Below, piece after piece: positions 1-7,646 of a stretch of DNA of 35,460 nt; position 1 is the first letter of the stretch; every line of letters begins with the position of its first letter. The translations under genes and the position numbers were made by a program. This DNA is from JAWXCM01 sp034408745 (GTDB taxonomy: Bacteria; Acidobacteriota; Terriglobia; Bryobacterales; Bryobacteraceae): positions 1 through 35,460 of the forward strand of contig JAWXCM010000088.1 in the NCBI GenBank assembly GCA_034408745.1, in the 5' to 3' direction. Below the pieces are notes generated by a model. It saw nothing but the letters and a program-made list of their open reading frames with translations. It did no database searches and was not told where the DNA came from.

Positions 1-192
1 CGCCGCGAAAGCGAGGATCGAATAGCGATAGGGCGCGATCGTCTGAGCCTGGTTCCAGCCGTGGGCCTGCGCCAGCGGCCCACGAAAAACGGACCAGGAA
101 TACAAAACGCCGAGCAGCACCTGCAGGAAAACCGCGCTGGCGGCGTAGATCGTTCGATTCACATTGGCTGCCGGAGCAGCGGCGGAGGTCAC
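1..192 (-). CDS. OFA-type MFS transporter, N-terminal fragment (cut by window edge)
   Basis: The first 64 codons of a leftward gene are visible; the rest lies beyond position 1. The GTG at 192 is the only sensible start, because a TAG follows four codons upstream in frame. The peptide has a short polar N-terminus and then a first membrane helix containing LGVLYSWSVFRGPL and GWNQAQT, which matches the start of the oxalate/formate antiporter (OFA) family of the major facilitator superfamily, where LYAWSVF-like and GWS-like segments are typical. These are inner-membrane antiporters of small carboxylates; the substrate cannot be told from this fragment. It begins 9 bp after the stop of the TPR gene, so the three leftward genes probably share a transcript. 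Confidence 0.7.
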   Translation of the reverse strand, partial: MTSAAAPAANVNRTIYAASAVFLQVLLGVLYSWSVFRGPLAQAHGWNQAQTIAPYRYSILAFAA

Positions 193-201
193 CGCATCAG
201 T

Positions 202-729
202 CTATCGGAGCGCATCGAGCCGCTGCAGACGTCGGGTACACTCATCCACTCCAGCCGTAATCCCGAGCCGGGCGTATTGCGTCCGAACACCGCACCAGAG
301 CTCCTGCGCCTGAGCCGTGGCGCCTGTCAGTTCGGTGTGGATGCCAGGCTGCGCTGCGCATTCGCAACATCCAGCGCAGGGGCGCCAGAGTAGACAGCGT
401 AAAGCGCGACAGCGTCGGCAAGGCACTCGCCAGCCTCGTCGTGCTGACCCACTTCGGTGTACACATCGCCCAGATGACGCACGGTGTCCGCCAGCAGTGA
501 CGAATCGGCTCCAGCCTCGCGCAGCAGCGCCACAGCCTGCAGGTAATACTGAATCGCATCGGCCCGAAGCGGCTGGTTGCGAGCCAGTTCACCCAGCTCC
601 CGCAGCACTTTCGCCTGCAACAGCCTGTTCTCGCCAGCAGCCTGCAGGGCTTCCGTCAGCAGAGTCAGCGCCTGATCCAGATTCCCGGCCCGCCTGGCCT
701 CTAACTCCCCGCCCCAGCAATTCCTGCAT
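202..729 (-). pseudogene. TPR-repeat protein, two frameshifts
   Basis: Read with two corrections, this encodes about 175 residues of helical tetratricopeptide-like repeats: LDQALTLLTEALQ, then ADAIQYYLQAVALLREAG, then DEAGECLADAVALY, then a last repeat ending AQELWCGVRTQYARLG. The ATG at 729 is 5 bp after the upstream stop and gives MQELLGRG. The repeat frame is reached only if one G is restored in the G-run at 706-710. A second shift near 337-343 joins AQRSLA to IHTELTGATAQ, again consistent with one missing base. TPR proteins are protein-interaction scaffolds; the partner is unknown. Whether the breaks are real decay or sequence errors cannot be decided here; neighbouring breaks in the upstream gene favour local sequence error. 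Confidence 0.6.
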
Positions 730-734
730 CTGCC

Positions 735-1329
735 CTATTCTGCCAGCGCGACTACCGCCGCCGCAAGGTCCGCGGGGTCTCCTGAAGCCGTCAGATAGGC
801 GCTGGTTTCCACCGCGGGTCCGCTGAGTTTGGTCTCCCAGATGTCATCGCCGCGCTCACCCAGGAACTGGATGTGCCACCGTCCCGGGCGGCTTTCAAAT
901 GCCGCGATCAATGCCTGCTGGATTCTTTCCTGGCGTTTCGCGGAGACACCGAGGATTTGAAAGTTCGTCGTTACGGCCACTGCGTCAATTGTACGGGTCA
1001 GGCTGCGAGCTTGCCCGAAATGAGCAGCACCGGGGGGCCGATGTCCCCTACATCGCGTACCTCGAAACGTACCCCTGTACCTTCGGGATAGCGATTCGAC
1101 TGGTGGATTTCTTCCGCCAGCGACTCGGAGATACTCTCTTCTCCGAGCACGCGGGCAACAGCCTTGTCGCCGAGCAGCACCGCGACCCGGATCGGTTGCG
1201 CCGGGGTGAGGTAGATGAGCGCCCGCTACTTCTGGAGTAACCGGAGCGTTCATTCCACAGCTCGAGAGCCGGACCCAGCGCGACGGCCAGTTCTTCGGTG
1301 TCCAGCGTTCCCACGATCGCTTTCGCCAT
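735..1329 (-). pseudogene. Unknown protein of about 197 residues, two frameshifts
   Basis: Three open segments in different frames join into one plausible product: MAKAIVGTLDTEELA at the start (ATG 1329), a middle part with PIRVAVLLGDKAVARVLG and a DVGDIGPPVLLISGKLA segment, and a C-terminal part with TRTIDAVAVTTNFQILGV and RPGRWHIQFLGERGDDIWE. The joins fall near 1235-1240 (a G-run) and 1001-1008, each explained by one missing base. I do not recognise the family. It is mostly mixed alpha/beta with no signal peptide or membrane helix, so cytoplasmic is likely. It is the first gene of the leftward run and ends 5 bp before the TPR gene. A hexamer CACAAT lies 8 nt upstream of its ATG. Confidence 0.5.
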
Positions 1330-1371
1330 CGCTATCCATTGTGGCGAAATTTGTTAAGCTCGTCGGCGACG

Positions 1372-3336
1372 ATGAAAAGAACTGCTTGTTTGTGTCTGCT
1401 GCTGGCCGCTGCTGCCGCCGCACAGGACGGCTGGTGGATGCGCGAGCCCGTCCGCTGGGTCCAGACCAACCTGCGCGAGACAGATGCCCGCATGGATCCG
1501 AAGCGCGTCGTGGGCCAGATTGCCGATTTCCGCGCCAACGTGCTGCACTTCAGCATGGGCGGCATCGTGGCGTTCTACCCTACACGCGTACCATTCCACT
1601 ACCCGAGCCCTTACCTGCCCGAAGGCCGCGACCTGATGGGCGAAATAGTCGGACTGGCGCACGCCCGCGGCATTCGAGTGGTCGGACGCTTCGATCTCAG
1701 CAAGACCCGCAAAGAGGTCTTCGACGCGCATCCCGAGTGGTTCTTCCGCAAGGCCAACGGCGACCCGGTAATCTACAACGGCCTGTATTCCACCTGCATT
1801 AATGCGGGGTATTATCGCGACCACGCCATGAAGATTTTGTCCGAGGCGCTGGAGCGGTACGACGTCGACGGCCTGTTCTTTAATATGTTTGGCAACCAGT
1901 CGCGCGATTACAGCGGCACTTTTATCGGACACTGCCACTGCGACGCCTGTAAACGCAGATACCGCACGCTCTACAACAAAGAACTACCAGCCGAGCCCGA
2001 TGAACAATACCGCCAGTTTATGTTCCGCAGTTCCCGCGAAGTGGCCGAGGATATCGGAAAACTAATCCATGCGAAGCGGCCGAATGCCGGATATTTCAAT
2101 TACATTCAGGAATATACCGACGGAATTATGTCGGAATCGAACACCGCAATCAGCCGGGGACTGCCGCTTTGGCCCTACACCTCGTCCGACAACGTCAACC
2201 GGGCCCGCAACAGCGAACCCGGCAAAGCGTCCGTCAACCTCAACATGCAGTTCTTCGACTATGCGTGGCGATTCGCGACGGTCGCGCCGGGGGAGATCGC
2301 ACTTCGGCTGTGGCAGGCCATTGCGCACGGCGGAGCGATGGCATTCGCAGTAAACGGCACCTTCGACCACGAGGACCGCCAGGCCATCGAAGCCGCGCGC
2401 CCCGTCTTCCGCTGGGCCGCCGACCATCAGGAGTTCTACGCCGGCCAGACCAGCGCAGCCCGTGTATTGCTGCTCGGCGGATCGGCGCGAACCGGCAGGA
2501 CGTACAGCCAGCAGTCTTACCGGGGCCTGTTCCGAATGCTAACCGAGGAGCACATCCCGTTCGCCGTGGCCGACAACATGGACTGGGTCGGCAAGCGCAC
2601 CTTCGATCTGGTCATAGCGGCAGACTACGCGCCCGCCGAACTGAAGCAGTACGTCGACAGCGGCGGCAAGGTTCTGGTAGTGAGTCCGCGCGCTCCCGAG
2701 CTCCCCGGCACGCCGCGGGTAGTAAGGCAGCACAAGGATATCGAGAGCTATTTCCGCGTCCGCGACCACAAGCTCTTCCCCTCCCTGCAACTGACAAATC
2801 TGGTGATGATGGATGGCGAGTACTCCGAGCCCGAGCCCGACACCTCGGCGGCGCCACTGACCCTGGTGCCGCCTTCCATGTTCGGCCCGCCCGAAAAGAT
2901 CCACGTCGACATGAAGGACTCGGCAAGCCCCGGCATCGTGCGATGGCAGGGCGGCCGCGTAGTCTGGATCCCGTGGGATGCCGCGGGTCTGTACTACAAA
3001 CACAGTCTGCCGGGTCACGCCGGGCTGCTGCGAGACGCCGTGGCCATGCTTCTTCCGAATCGACAGATTCAGACCGATGCGCACCCCCTGGTCGAGATGA
3101 GCCTGATGCGACAGGGCTCGCGCACCCTGCTGCACCTGGTGAATGTGTCGGGGCACGCCGACACCGCGTACTTCCGCCCGGTTCCGATGCGGGATATTTC
3201 GGTCGAGCTAATGGGTTCGTTTCGTACCGCGCGCCTGCTCCGATCAAACCAGCGAGTCCCTCTGACAGGGAAGGGCGGCAGCGTAGCGTTCCGCATACCG
3301 GAAGTGGTAGATTATGAACTGGTTGTGCTGGAGTAA
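1372..3336 (+). CDS. Secreted GHL6-like putative glycoside hydrolase
   Basis: A 654-residue secreted protein. The ATG at 1372 is preferred over an in-frame start 33 bp upstream because it places a clean signal peptide first (MKRTACLCLLLAAAAAAQ). The next ~320 residues form a TIM-barrel-like domain with NVLHFSMGGIVAFYP, RGIRVVGRFDLSK, HPEWFF and YDVDGLFFNMFGNQS, segments characteristic of the hypothetical glycosyl hydrolase GHL6 family. A CHCDACKRRY cluster follows the predicted active-site strand. The second half has a Rossmann-like, glutamine-amidotransferase-type domain (ARVLLLGGSA, FDLVIAADYA, GGKVLVVSP) as in beta-galactosidase trimerisation domains, and a beta-rich end. Substrate unknown; export to periplasm or outside inferred. 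It is divergent from the unknown gene starting at 1329. Confidence 0.75.
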   Translation: MKRTACLCLLLAAAAAAQDGWWMREPVRWVQTNLRETDARMDPKRVVGQIADFRANVLHFSMGGIVAFYPTRVPFHYPSPYLPEGRDLMGEIVGLAHARGIRVVGRFDLSKTRKEVFDAHPEWFFRKANGDPVIYNGLYSTCINAGYYRDHAMKILSEALERYDVDGLFFNMFGNQSRDYSGTFIGHCHCDACKRRYRTLYNKELPAEPDEQYRQFMFRSSREVAEDIGKLIHAKRPNAGYFNYIQEYTDGIMSESNTAISRGLPLWPYTSSDNVNRARNSEPGKASVNLNMQFFDYAWRFATVAPGEIALRLWQAIAHGGAMAFAVNGTFDHEDRQAIEAARPVFRWAADHQEFYAGQTSAARVLLLGGSARTGRTYSQQSYRGLFRMLTEEHIPFAVADNMDWVGKRTFDLVIAADYAPAELKQYVDSGGKVLVVSPRAPELPGTPRVVRQHKDIESYFRVRDHKLFPSLQLTNLVMMDGEYSEPEPDTSAAPLTLVPPSMFGPPEKIHVDMKDSASPGIVRWQGGRVVWIPWDAAGLYYKHSLPGHAGLLRDAVAMLLPNRQIQTDAHPLVEMSLMRQGSRTLLHLVNVSGHADTAYFRPVPMRDISVELMGSFRTARLLRSNQRVPLTGKGGSVAFRIPEVVDYELVVLE

Positions 3337-3360
3337 GCCCCGGCAAATCCACGCCGCGCT

Positions 3361-3388
3361 TTACCTTCGCGGTATTCTGTTGTACACT
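3361..3388 (+). promoter_or_regulatory. Possible sigma70-type promoter for rplU-rpmA
   Basis: TTACCT (3361-3366) and TACACT (3383-3388) are separated by 16 bp and each match 4 of 6 consensus positions. Transcription from here would give a leader of about 130 nt before rplU, long enough to hold the hairpin at 3484-3505. Assignment is by eye only. Confidence 0.3.
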
Positions 3389-3483
3389 ACAACTTTGCGG
3401 CCTGTTTTACCACGGCGCCTGCCTGATGTGTTTCCTTTCACTACCCGGATCACAACAGCCTTCTTTGCGCGGACCTGAAATTA

Positions 3484-3505
3484 GGCCGCGGCATGGTGCG
3501 CGGCC
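3484..3505 (+). promoter_or_regulatory. rplU leader hairpin
   Basis: A perfect 7-bp GC stem (GGCCGCG with CGCGGCC) closes an 8-nt loop and ends about 15 nt before the rplU ribosome binding site. There is no U-tract, so it is not an intrinsic terminator. Its place in a long ribosomal-protein leader fits an autoregulatory element in the manner of L21 leaders, but the sequence does not match one I can name. Confidence 0.4.
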
Positions 3506-3527
3506 GAGATTGCTTTAGCGAGGAACT

Positions 3528-3845
3528 ATGTACGCGATTATCGAAACCGGCGGCAAACAGTACCGAGTCGCTCCGGGTGAAAAAGTCCGGGTGGAATCCA
3601 TCACGGCCAACATTGACGAGACTCTGGAACTCACGGGTGCCGGAATCAAGGCGGTGTCCAACAGTGACGGTCAACTTCTGATCGGAAACGACATCACCAA
3701 CGCGAAGGTCACCGCAACGGTCACCAAAGAAGGCCGCGGCGCGAAGATCGTCGTGTTCAAGTTCAAGCGGAAAAAGCAGTACCGGCGTACGTATGGTCAC
3801 CGCCAGAATTACACTGAGCTGGTCATCAACGACATCACGCTCTAA
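3528..3845 (+). CDS. rplU: 50S ribosomal protein L21
   Basis: A 105-residue protein of normal length for bacterial L21, starting MYAIIETGGKQYRV, the family's hallmark N-terminus, and ending with the basic KRKKQYRRTYGHRQNYT segment that contacts 23S rRNA. It is a structural protein of the large ribosomal subunit. AGGA lies 5 nt upstream of the ATG. rpmA follows after 23 bp and obg after that, the conserved rplU-rpmA-obg order of many bacteria. A leader of nearly 200 bp with a GC hairpin precedes it. Confidence 0.97.
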   Translation: MYAIIETGGKQYRVAPGEKVRVESITANIDETLELTGAGIKAVSNSDGQLLIGNDITNAKVTATVTKEGRGAKIVVFKFKRKKQYRRTYGHRQNYTELVINDITL

Positions 3846-3868
3846 GTAATCAAAGTCAGGAGATATCG

Positions 3869-4189
3869 ATGGCACATAAAAAAGGTCTTGGCAGCTCTAA
3901 AAACGGCCGCGATTCCAATGCACAGCGACTTGGCGTGAAAGTGTACGGCGGTCAGATTGTGACCGGCGGTTCCATCATCGTTCGTCAGCGTGGAAGCAAG
4001 ATGAAGCCCGGTCTGAATGTTGGCAAAGGCAAGGACGACACCTTGTTCGCGAAGATCGCCGGCATCGTCAGCTATCGCGACCGTGGCCGCTTCGGCAAGT
4101 TCGTCAATGTTACTCCCGGCAATGTTACGCCCGACGCGGTAGTTCAGCCTGTGGCCGCAGCGCCCGCCCAGCCCGCCGCGACCGAGTAG
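3869..4189 (+). CDS. rpmA: 50S ribosomal protein L27
   Basis: A 106-residue protein starting MAHKKGLGSSKNGRDSNAQR, which is diagnostic of L27, followed by GGQIVTGGSIIVRQRG and GLNVGKGKDDTLFA. L27 sits at the peptidyl-transferase centre. The protein begins directly at the mature-type N-terminus, without the Firmicutes propeptide. It is about 20 residues longer than E. coli L27: the extra C-terminal tail is rich in Ala, Pro and Val (PVAAAPAQPAATE) and is probably disordered. AGGAGAT precedes the ATG at good spacing. An intrinsic terminator begins 24 bp after the stop. Confidence 0.97.
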   Translation: MAHKKGLGSSKNGRDSNAQRLGVKVYGGQIVTGGSIIVRQRGSKMKPGLNVGKGKDDTLFAKIAGIVSYRDRGRFGKFVNVTPGNVTPDAVVQPVAAAPAQPAATE

Positions 4190-4213
4190 CTCCACAACGT
4201 AGTCCACCGACCG

Positions 4214-4254
4214 GACCCGGGCGTGCCAACTGTGCGCCCGGGTCTTTTCTTTTC
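4214..4254 (+). terminator. Intrinsic terminator after rpmA
   Basis: A perfect 10-bp stem, GACCCGGGCG (4214-4223) with CGCCCGGGTC (4235-4244), closes an 11-nt loop and is followed by a T-rich tract TTTTCTTTT. It separates rpmA from obg by transcript, so obg must depend on read-through or on a promoter inside 4255-4281 or the hairpin region. Confidence 0.85.
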
Positions 4255-4281
4255 TAATCCCAGCAGCAATCCCAGCAGCGA

Positions 4282-5289
4282 ATGTTCATAGACGAAGTAC
4301 GAATCAAAGTAAAAGCCGGCGACGGCGGCAACGGAATCCTCGCGTTCCGGCGGGAGAAGTTCGTTCCCCGAGGCGGGCCTTCCGGCGGCGACGGCGGCCG
4401 GGGTGGCGACGTGGCGATGGTGTCGAGCACTCACTACAACACCCTTCTCCATCTGCGATTCAACCCCGAGCACACCGCCGAGCGCGGCCGTCACGGCGAA
4501 GGCAGCAACAAAACCGGGCGCGACGGCAAAGCTGTCGAAGTGGCGGTGCCCGTAGGCACAGTCGTCTACGACGCCAACACCGGAGAGCAACTGTTCGATT
4601 TCAGCGCCAGGGACCAGCGGTTCACAGCGGCCAAAGGCGGACGTGGCGGACGTGGCAATGCGCGGTTCGTATCCGCCACCCACCAGACGCCAACCGAGCA
4701 CGAGGACGGCAAACCAGGCGATGACAAGTTTCTGCGCCTGGAGCTGAAGCTGTTGGCCGATGTCGGTCTGGTCGGCTTCCCAAACGCCGGGAAATCGACC
4801 CTCATTTCGCGCATCTCCGCCGCACGTCCCAAGATCGCCGATTATCCATTCACCACGCTCGAACCGAACCTGGGCGTAGTCGACATGGGCAACTACCGCA
4901 GTTTCGTGGTGGCCGACATCCCCGGCCTGATCGAAGGCGCGCACGAAGGCGCGGGGCTCGGCATCCAGTTCCTGCGGCACATTGAGCGCACGCGCCTGCT
5001 GGTGCATCTCGTCGATGTCTCCGAACTGACCGCCCGCGATCCCCTCAACGATTTCGAAGTAATTTTGTCCGAACTGGCGAACTACAGCGATGAACTCGCG
5101 CAACGTCCCATGTTCGTAGTGGCCAGTAAGATCGACGTGGCACAGGATCCGGAGCGCATCGAAGCCGTTCGCAGCGCCGCCGAATCCCGCAATATGCCCT
5201 TCTTTCAGATCTCAGCCGTCACTGGCGAAGGAATCGAGGCGCTCAAGTTCGCCATCGGCGAAAAGGTGCTCACCCCCGCAAACGATTAG
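4282..5289 (+). CDS. obg: Obg-type GTPase
   Basis: A 335-residue ribosome-associated GTPase involved in 50S maturation and stress control. Residues 1 to about 158 are the glycine-rich Obg domain (MFIDEVRIKVKAGDGGNG, RGGPSGGDGGRGGDV). The G domain shows G1 GFPNAGKST, switch region YPFTTLEPNLG, G3 DIPGLIEGAHEG and G5 SAVTGEG. The G4 motif reads SKID (in VVASKIDVA) where NKxD is canonical. The C-terminal OCT domain found in Gram-positive Obg is absent. There is no clear Shine-Dalgarno before the ATG. Its position after rplU-rpmA is the conserved one, but a terminator intervenes. Confidence 0.95.
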   Translation: MFIDEVRIKVKAGDGGNGILAFRREKFVPRGGPSGGDGGRGGDVAMVSSTHYNTLLHLRFNPEHTAERGRHGEGSNKTGRDGKAVEVAVPVGTVVYDANTGEQLFDFSARDQRFTAAKGGRGGRGNARFVSATHQTPTEHEDGKPGDDKFLRLELKLLADVGLVGFPNAGKSTLISRISAARPKIADYPFTTLEPNLGVVDMGNYRSFVVADIPGLIEGAHEGAGLGIQFLRHIERTRLLVHLVDVSELTARDPLNDFEVILSELANYSDELAQRPMFVVASKIDVAQDPERIEAVRSAAESRNMPFFQISAVTGEGIEALKFAIGEKVLTPAND

Positions 5290-5297
5290 CTTGGCGG

Positions 5298-5303
5298 TAT
5301 ACT
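5298..5303 (+). promoter_or_regulatory. Possible -10 element before the CAP-like gene
   Basis: TATACT matches the -10 consensus at 5 of 6 positions and lies 24 nt upstream of the GTG at 5328, just after the obg stop. No good -35 was seen. Confidence 0.3.
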
Positions 5304-5327
5304 TCGGAGCGCAACGCTGACACTCTC

Positions 5328-6761
5328 GTGAAGCTCTCACTCCTGTTCTTCCTGGCTCTGGCAGTCGTCTCCGCGGACATTCCGGCCACCGAGCAGCCCT
5401 GGCAGCGCGGTTCACTCGATTCCCGCCAGGTCCAGCCGAGGAAAACGAGGTGAATGCCACGCGCCGGAACTCCAGCTTCTGCGATGTTACGACATTCCTG
5501 TTCCCGCAGCCCATTCCTGTAGCCAGCGATACCGGCTGTACCGAGCAGTTTCTAACGCAGGAGACTGGCCGCCGCCGGATGCTGTACACCCGGCAACGGC
5601 AGATCGGCGCGGGCTATTTTTCCCAGTTCCAAAAGCCGGGAGCTATAAGTTTCTTTTCCAACGTGACCTGCCTGTACCACACAGACAGCCGGAGTTTCCT
5701 GCCCGCTTCGCCTCCCACCCGTGACGGATTTGTCGCGTGGCCTCCGAAGGGGTACCTACCCTATCAGCTTGTCTCGACAAACTGGTCCTTTGGGCTGGCG
5801 GACCCTACCGCCGACTTCTCAGCTGCGGTTGTGAAAGTCACGAAAAACGGAATCATCAAAAGGGCCGGGCTGTCTCCATATCTGGCCGGGACTGGCGACA
5901 ACACCATCGTGTTCACTCCCGATCCCATCGCCTCGCCGCCTTCGTCTGACATCACCTACACCGTGTCGGTGGAGAACGTAACCGTGGGCGGAATCAGCCA
6001 GCCCGCTTACGTCTACAACGTAATCGTCTTCGATCCCGCCGTGACGCCGCCCGCGGACTGCAACGCCGGAATTGCCACCATCAATGCGATTTCCGGCTAT
6101 CAGAATATTCCGGTCAGTATCAGCGGCTCGACCTGCAAATCATGGACAGCGTCGGCCAATACGACGTGGGCCGGCATCTATCCATCCACGGGCACGGCCC
6201 CCGGAAGCATCACACTGACCATCTATCCCAACTTCACGTCCACCACTCGCAACACCGTAGCCCTTGTGGTCGCGCTATATCGCAGGGCTTTACCTCGGCC
6301 TGCTCAATCGCGATGCCGAGTATGCCGGCTGGCAGTTCCAGCGCAACGCTCTGCTGCAGGGTCTGGTCAGCGCCACCAGTCTTGTCACGAATTTCCTCAC
6401 GACACAGGAGTACCTTCTCCGATACCCGGGGCAGACAAACGAGCAGTTCGTGCGAATGCTCTATACGCAGGTGCTGTTGCGCACACCATCGCTGGCCGAA
6501 GTGAACGGTCAGGTGGCGGCGCTGGCGGGATGGAACCGGACCGCCATGGCCGCGGCGTTCCTGAGCGGGGATGAGTTCCGTGTCGGCGCAGGCCCACAGT
6601 TGCTCGCGTTTCTTACCTACGCCACACTGCTCAATCGAGATCCGACTCCGGCCGAACTGGCCGCGGCGGTAGCTTCCCTCACCAATGCCAGCGAGGCGCA
6701 GCGGGTTGTCTTTCTTAACCAGATCCTGACAGGGCCGGAGTTTCTTGCCCTGTTGCAGTAA
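5328..6761 (+). pseudogene. Secreted CAP-like / BACON-like / DUF4214 protein, disrupted
   Basis: Three reading-frame pieces make one secreted protein. A GTG at 5328 begins a signal peptide (VKLSLLFFLALAVVSA) whose frame hits TGA at 5451. A one-base change near 5433 would continue it as AEENEVNATRR, a CAP/SCP-like N-terminus, into the long middle frame. That part holds a divergent, apparently shortened CAP domain (ETGRRRML, RQIGAGYF, GFVAWPPKGYLPYQLV) and a BACON-like beta domain (SWTASANTTWAGIYPSTGTA, then TRNTVALVV). Near 6262-6275 the frame changes again into a DUF4214 domain (LYLGLLNRDAEYAGW, FVRMLYTQVLLRTPS, AAAFLSGDEF) ending at 6761. The second join also lacks a normal linker, suggesting a deletion rather than a single-base error. 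Probably an extracellular protein that is no longer functional. Confidence 0.6.
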
Positions 6762-6774
6762 TCCGCCTGTCCTT

Positions 6775-7632
6775 TTAGCTCCCGAGGAGCTCGGACCAGT
6801 TCTGCGACTCCACCCACTCGCGGCAGGTGTAGAAATGCACTCCCGGAAAGGCCGCCTGCAAGGCCGGGATGTCGACTGTCGGCTTTTCGGACTCGTACCA
6901 CTCGAACATGACGCGCAGGTCGTCGTCCTGCACAGCCGACTTGTCCACTTCGTAGTAGCCAATCTTGCGCCCGGTGACCTCGGAAAGCATCCGGGACAGA
7001 TGCTCGCCGCTGTAGATCTCGCCCGCCAGATCGAACCGCTTGCCGTTCATCTGGTCAGGATTCTCCAGCGCGTACACCACCGCATCGGCGATATTGCCAA
7101 CCGCGATGCACGCCACCGGCACCTTCGCCGTCAGCGGCACCGCCAGCACTCCCTGATCGCGCAAAGCGGGGAGCGTCCACGGCGCCGTTGTATTTTCCAT
7201 GAAGAAACCTGGCCCCAGAATCGTGTGCGGGATATCCTTCGATGTGAGGTATTTTTCCGTCTGCCACTTCGTTTCAAAGTGCGGAATGCCGCTGTTGCTG
7301 TATGCCCAGGCCACCGATGTGAACACAAGCGGCACGCTGAGCGATTCGGCCGCATCCACAAGATTGCGTCCCTGCCGCACCTCGGCATCCATGCCCGCTT
7401 CAAATGGCGTGGTCATTCCGAAAATCGCATCGACTCCTTCAGCGGCAAGCCGCAGCGATTCCGGGTCGTCCAGCGTCCCGCCGACAACCTCCGCCCCTTG
7501 TTCCCGAAGATCGGCAGCCGATTCGGAACCGACCTTCCGCGTGAGCGCCCGAACCTGATGACCACTGTCAAGCAACTTCTGTGCAACCGCGCCACCCTGT
7601 TTACCAGTGGCGCCCGTGACGAGAACAAGCAT
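6775..7632 (-). CDS. NmrA-like NAD(P)-binding protein
   Basis: A 285-residue atypical short-chain dehydrogenase of the NmrA/NmrA-like group. The N-terminus MLVLVTGATGKQGGAV carries the GxxGxxG dinucleotide-binding loop, followed by the typical LTRKVGS, GGTLDDPESL and VDAIFGMTTPF segments; a PGFFMENT segment is typical of the family. The catalytic Tyr-Lys pair of classical SDRs is not evident, so it may be an NAD(P)H sensor or quinone-type reductase. The ATG at 7632 starts the Rossmann fold directly; longer starts would overlap the divergent aas gene. There is no Shine-Dalgarno; TACCAT ends 6 nt upstream. Only 14 bp separate it from the aas start. Confidence 0.85.
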   Translation of the reverse strand: MLVLVTGATGKQGGAVAQKLLDSGHQVRALTRKVGSESAADLREQGAEVVGGTLDDPESLRLAAEGVDAIFGMTTPFEAGMDAEVRQGRNLVDAAESLSVPLVFTSVAWAYSNSGIPHFETKWQTEKYLTSKDIPHTILGPGFFMENTTAPWTLPALRDQGVLAVPLTAKVPVACIAVGNIADAVVYALENPDQMNGKRFDLAGEIYSGEHLSRMLSEVTGRKIGYYEVDKSAVQDDDLRVMFEWYESEKPTVDIPALQAAFPGVHFYTCREWVESQNWSELLGS

Positions 7633-7646
7633 GCGGGTATGGTAGC

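Noticed and set aside
4144..5103. Minus-strand frame of about 319 codons opposite obg
   Set aside because: Antisense shadow of a highly conserved gene in GC-rich DNA.
5450..5452. GTG at 5450 as a true start of the CAP-like protein
   Set aside because: It would lose the signal peptide, and the upstream frame joins to it in a family-like way with one base change.
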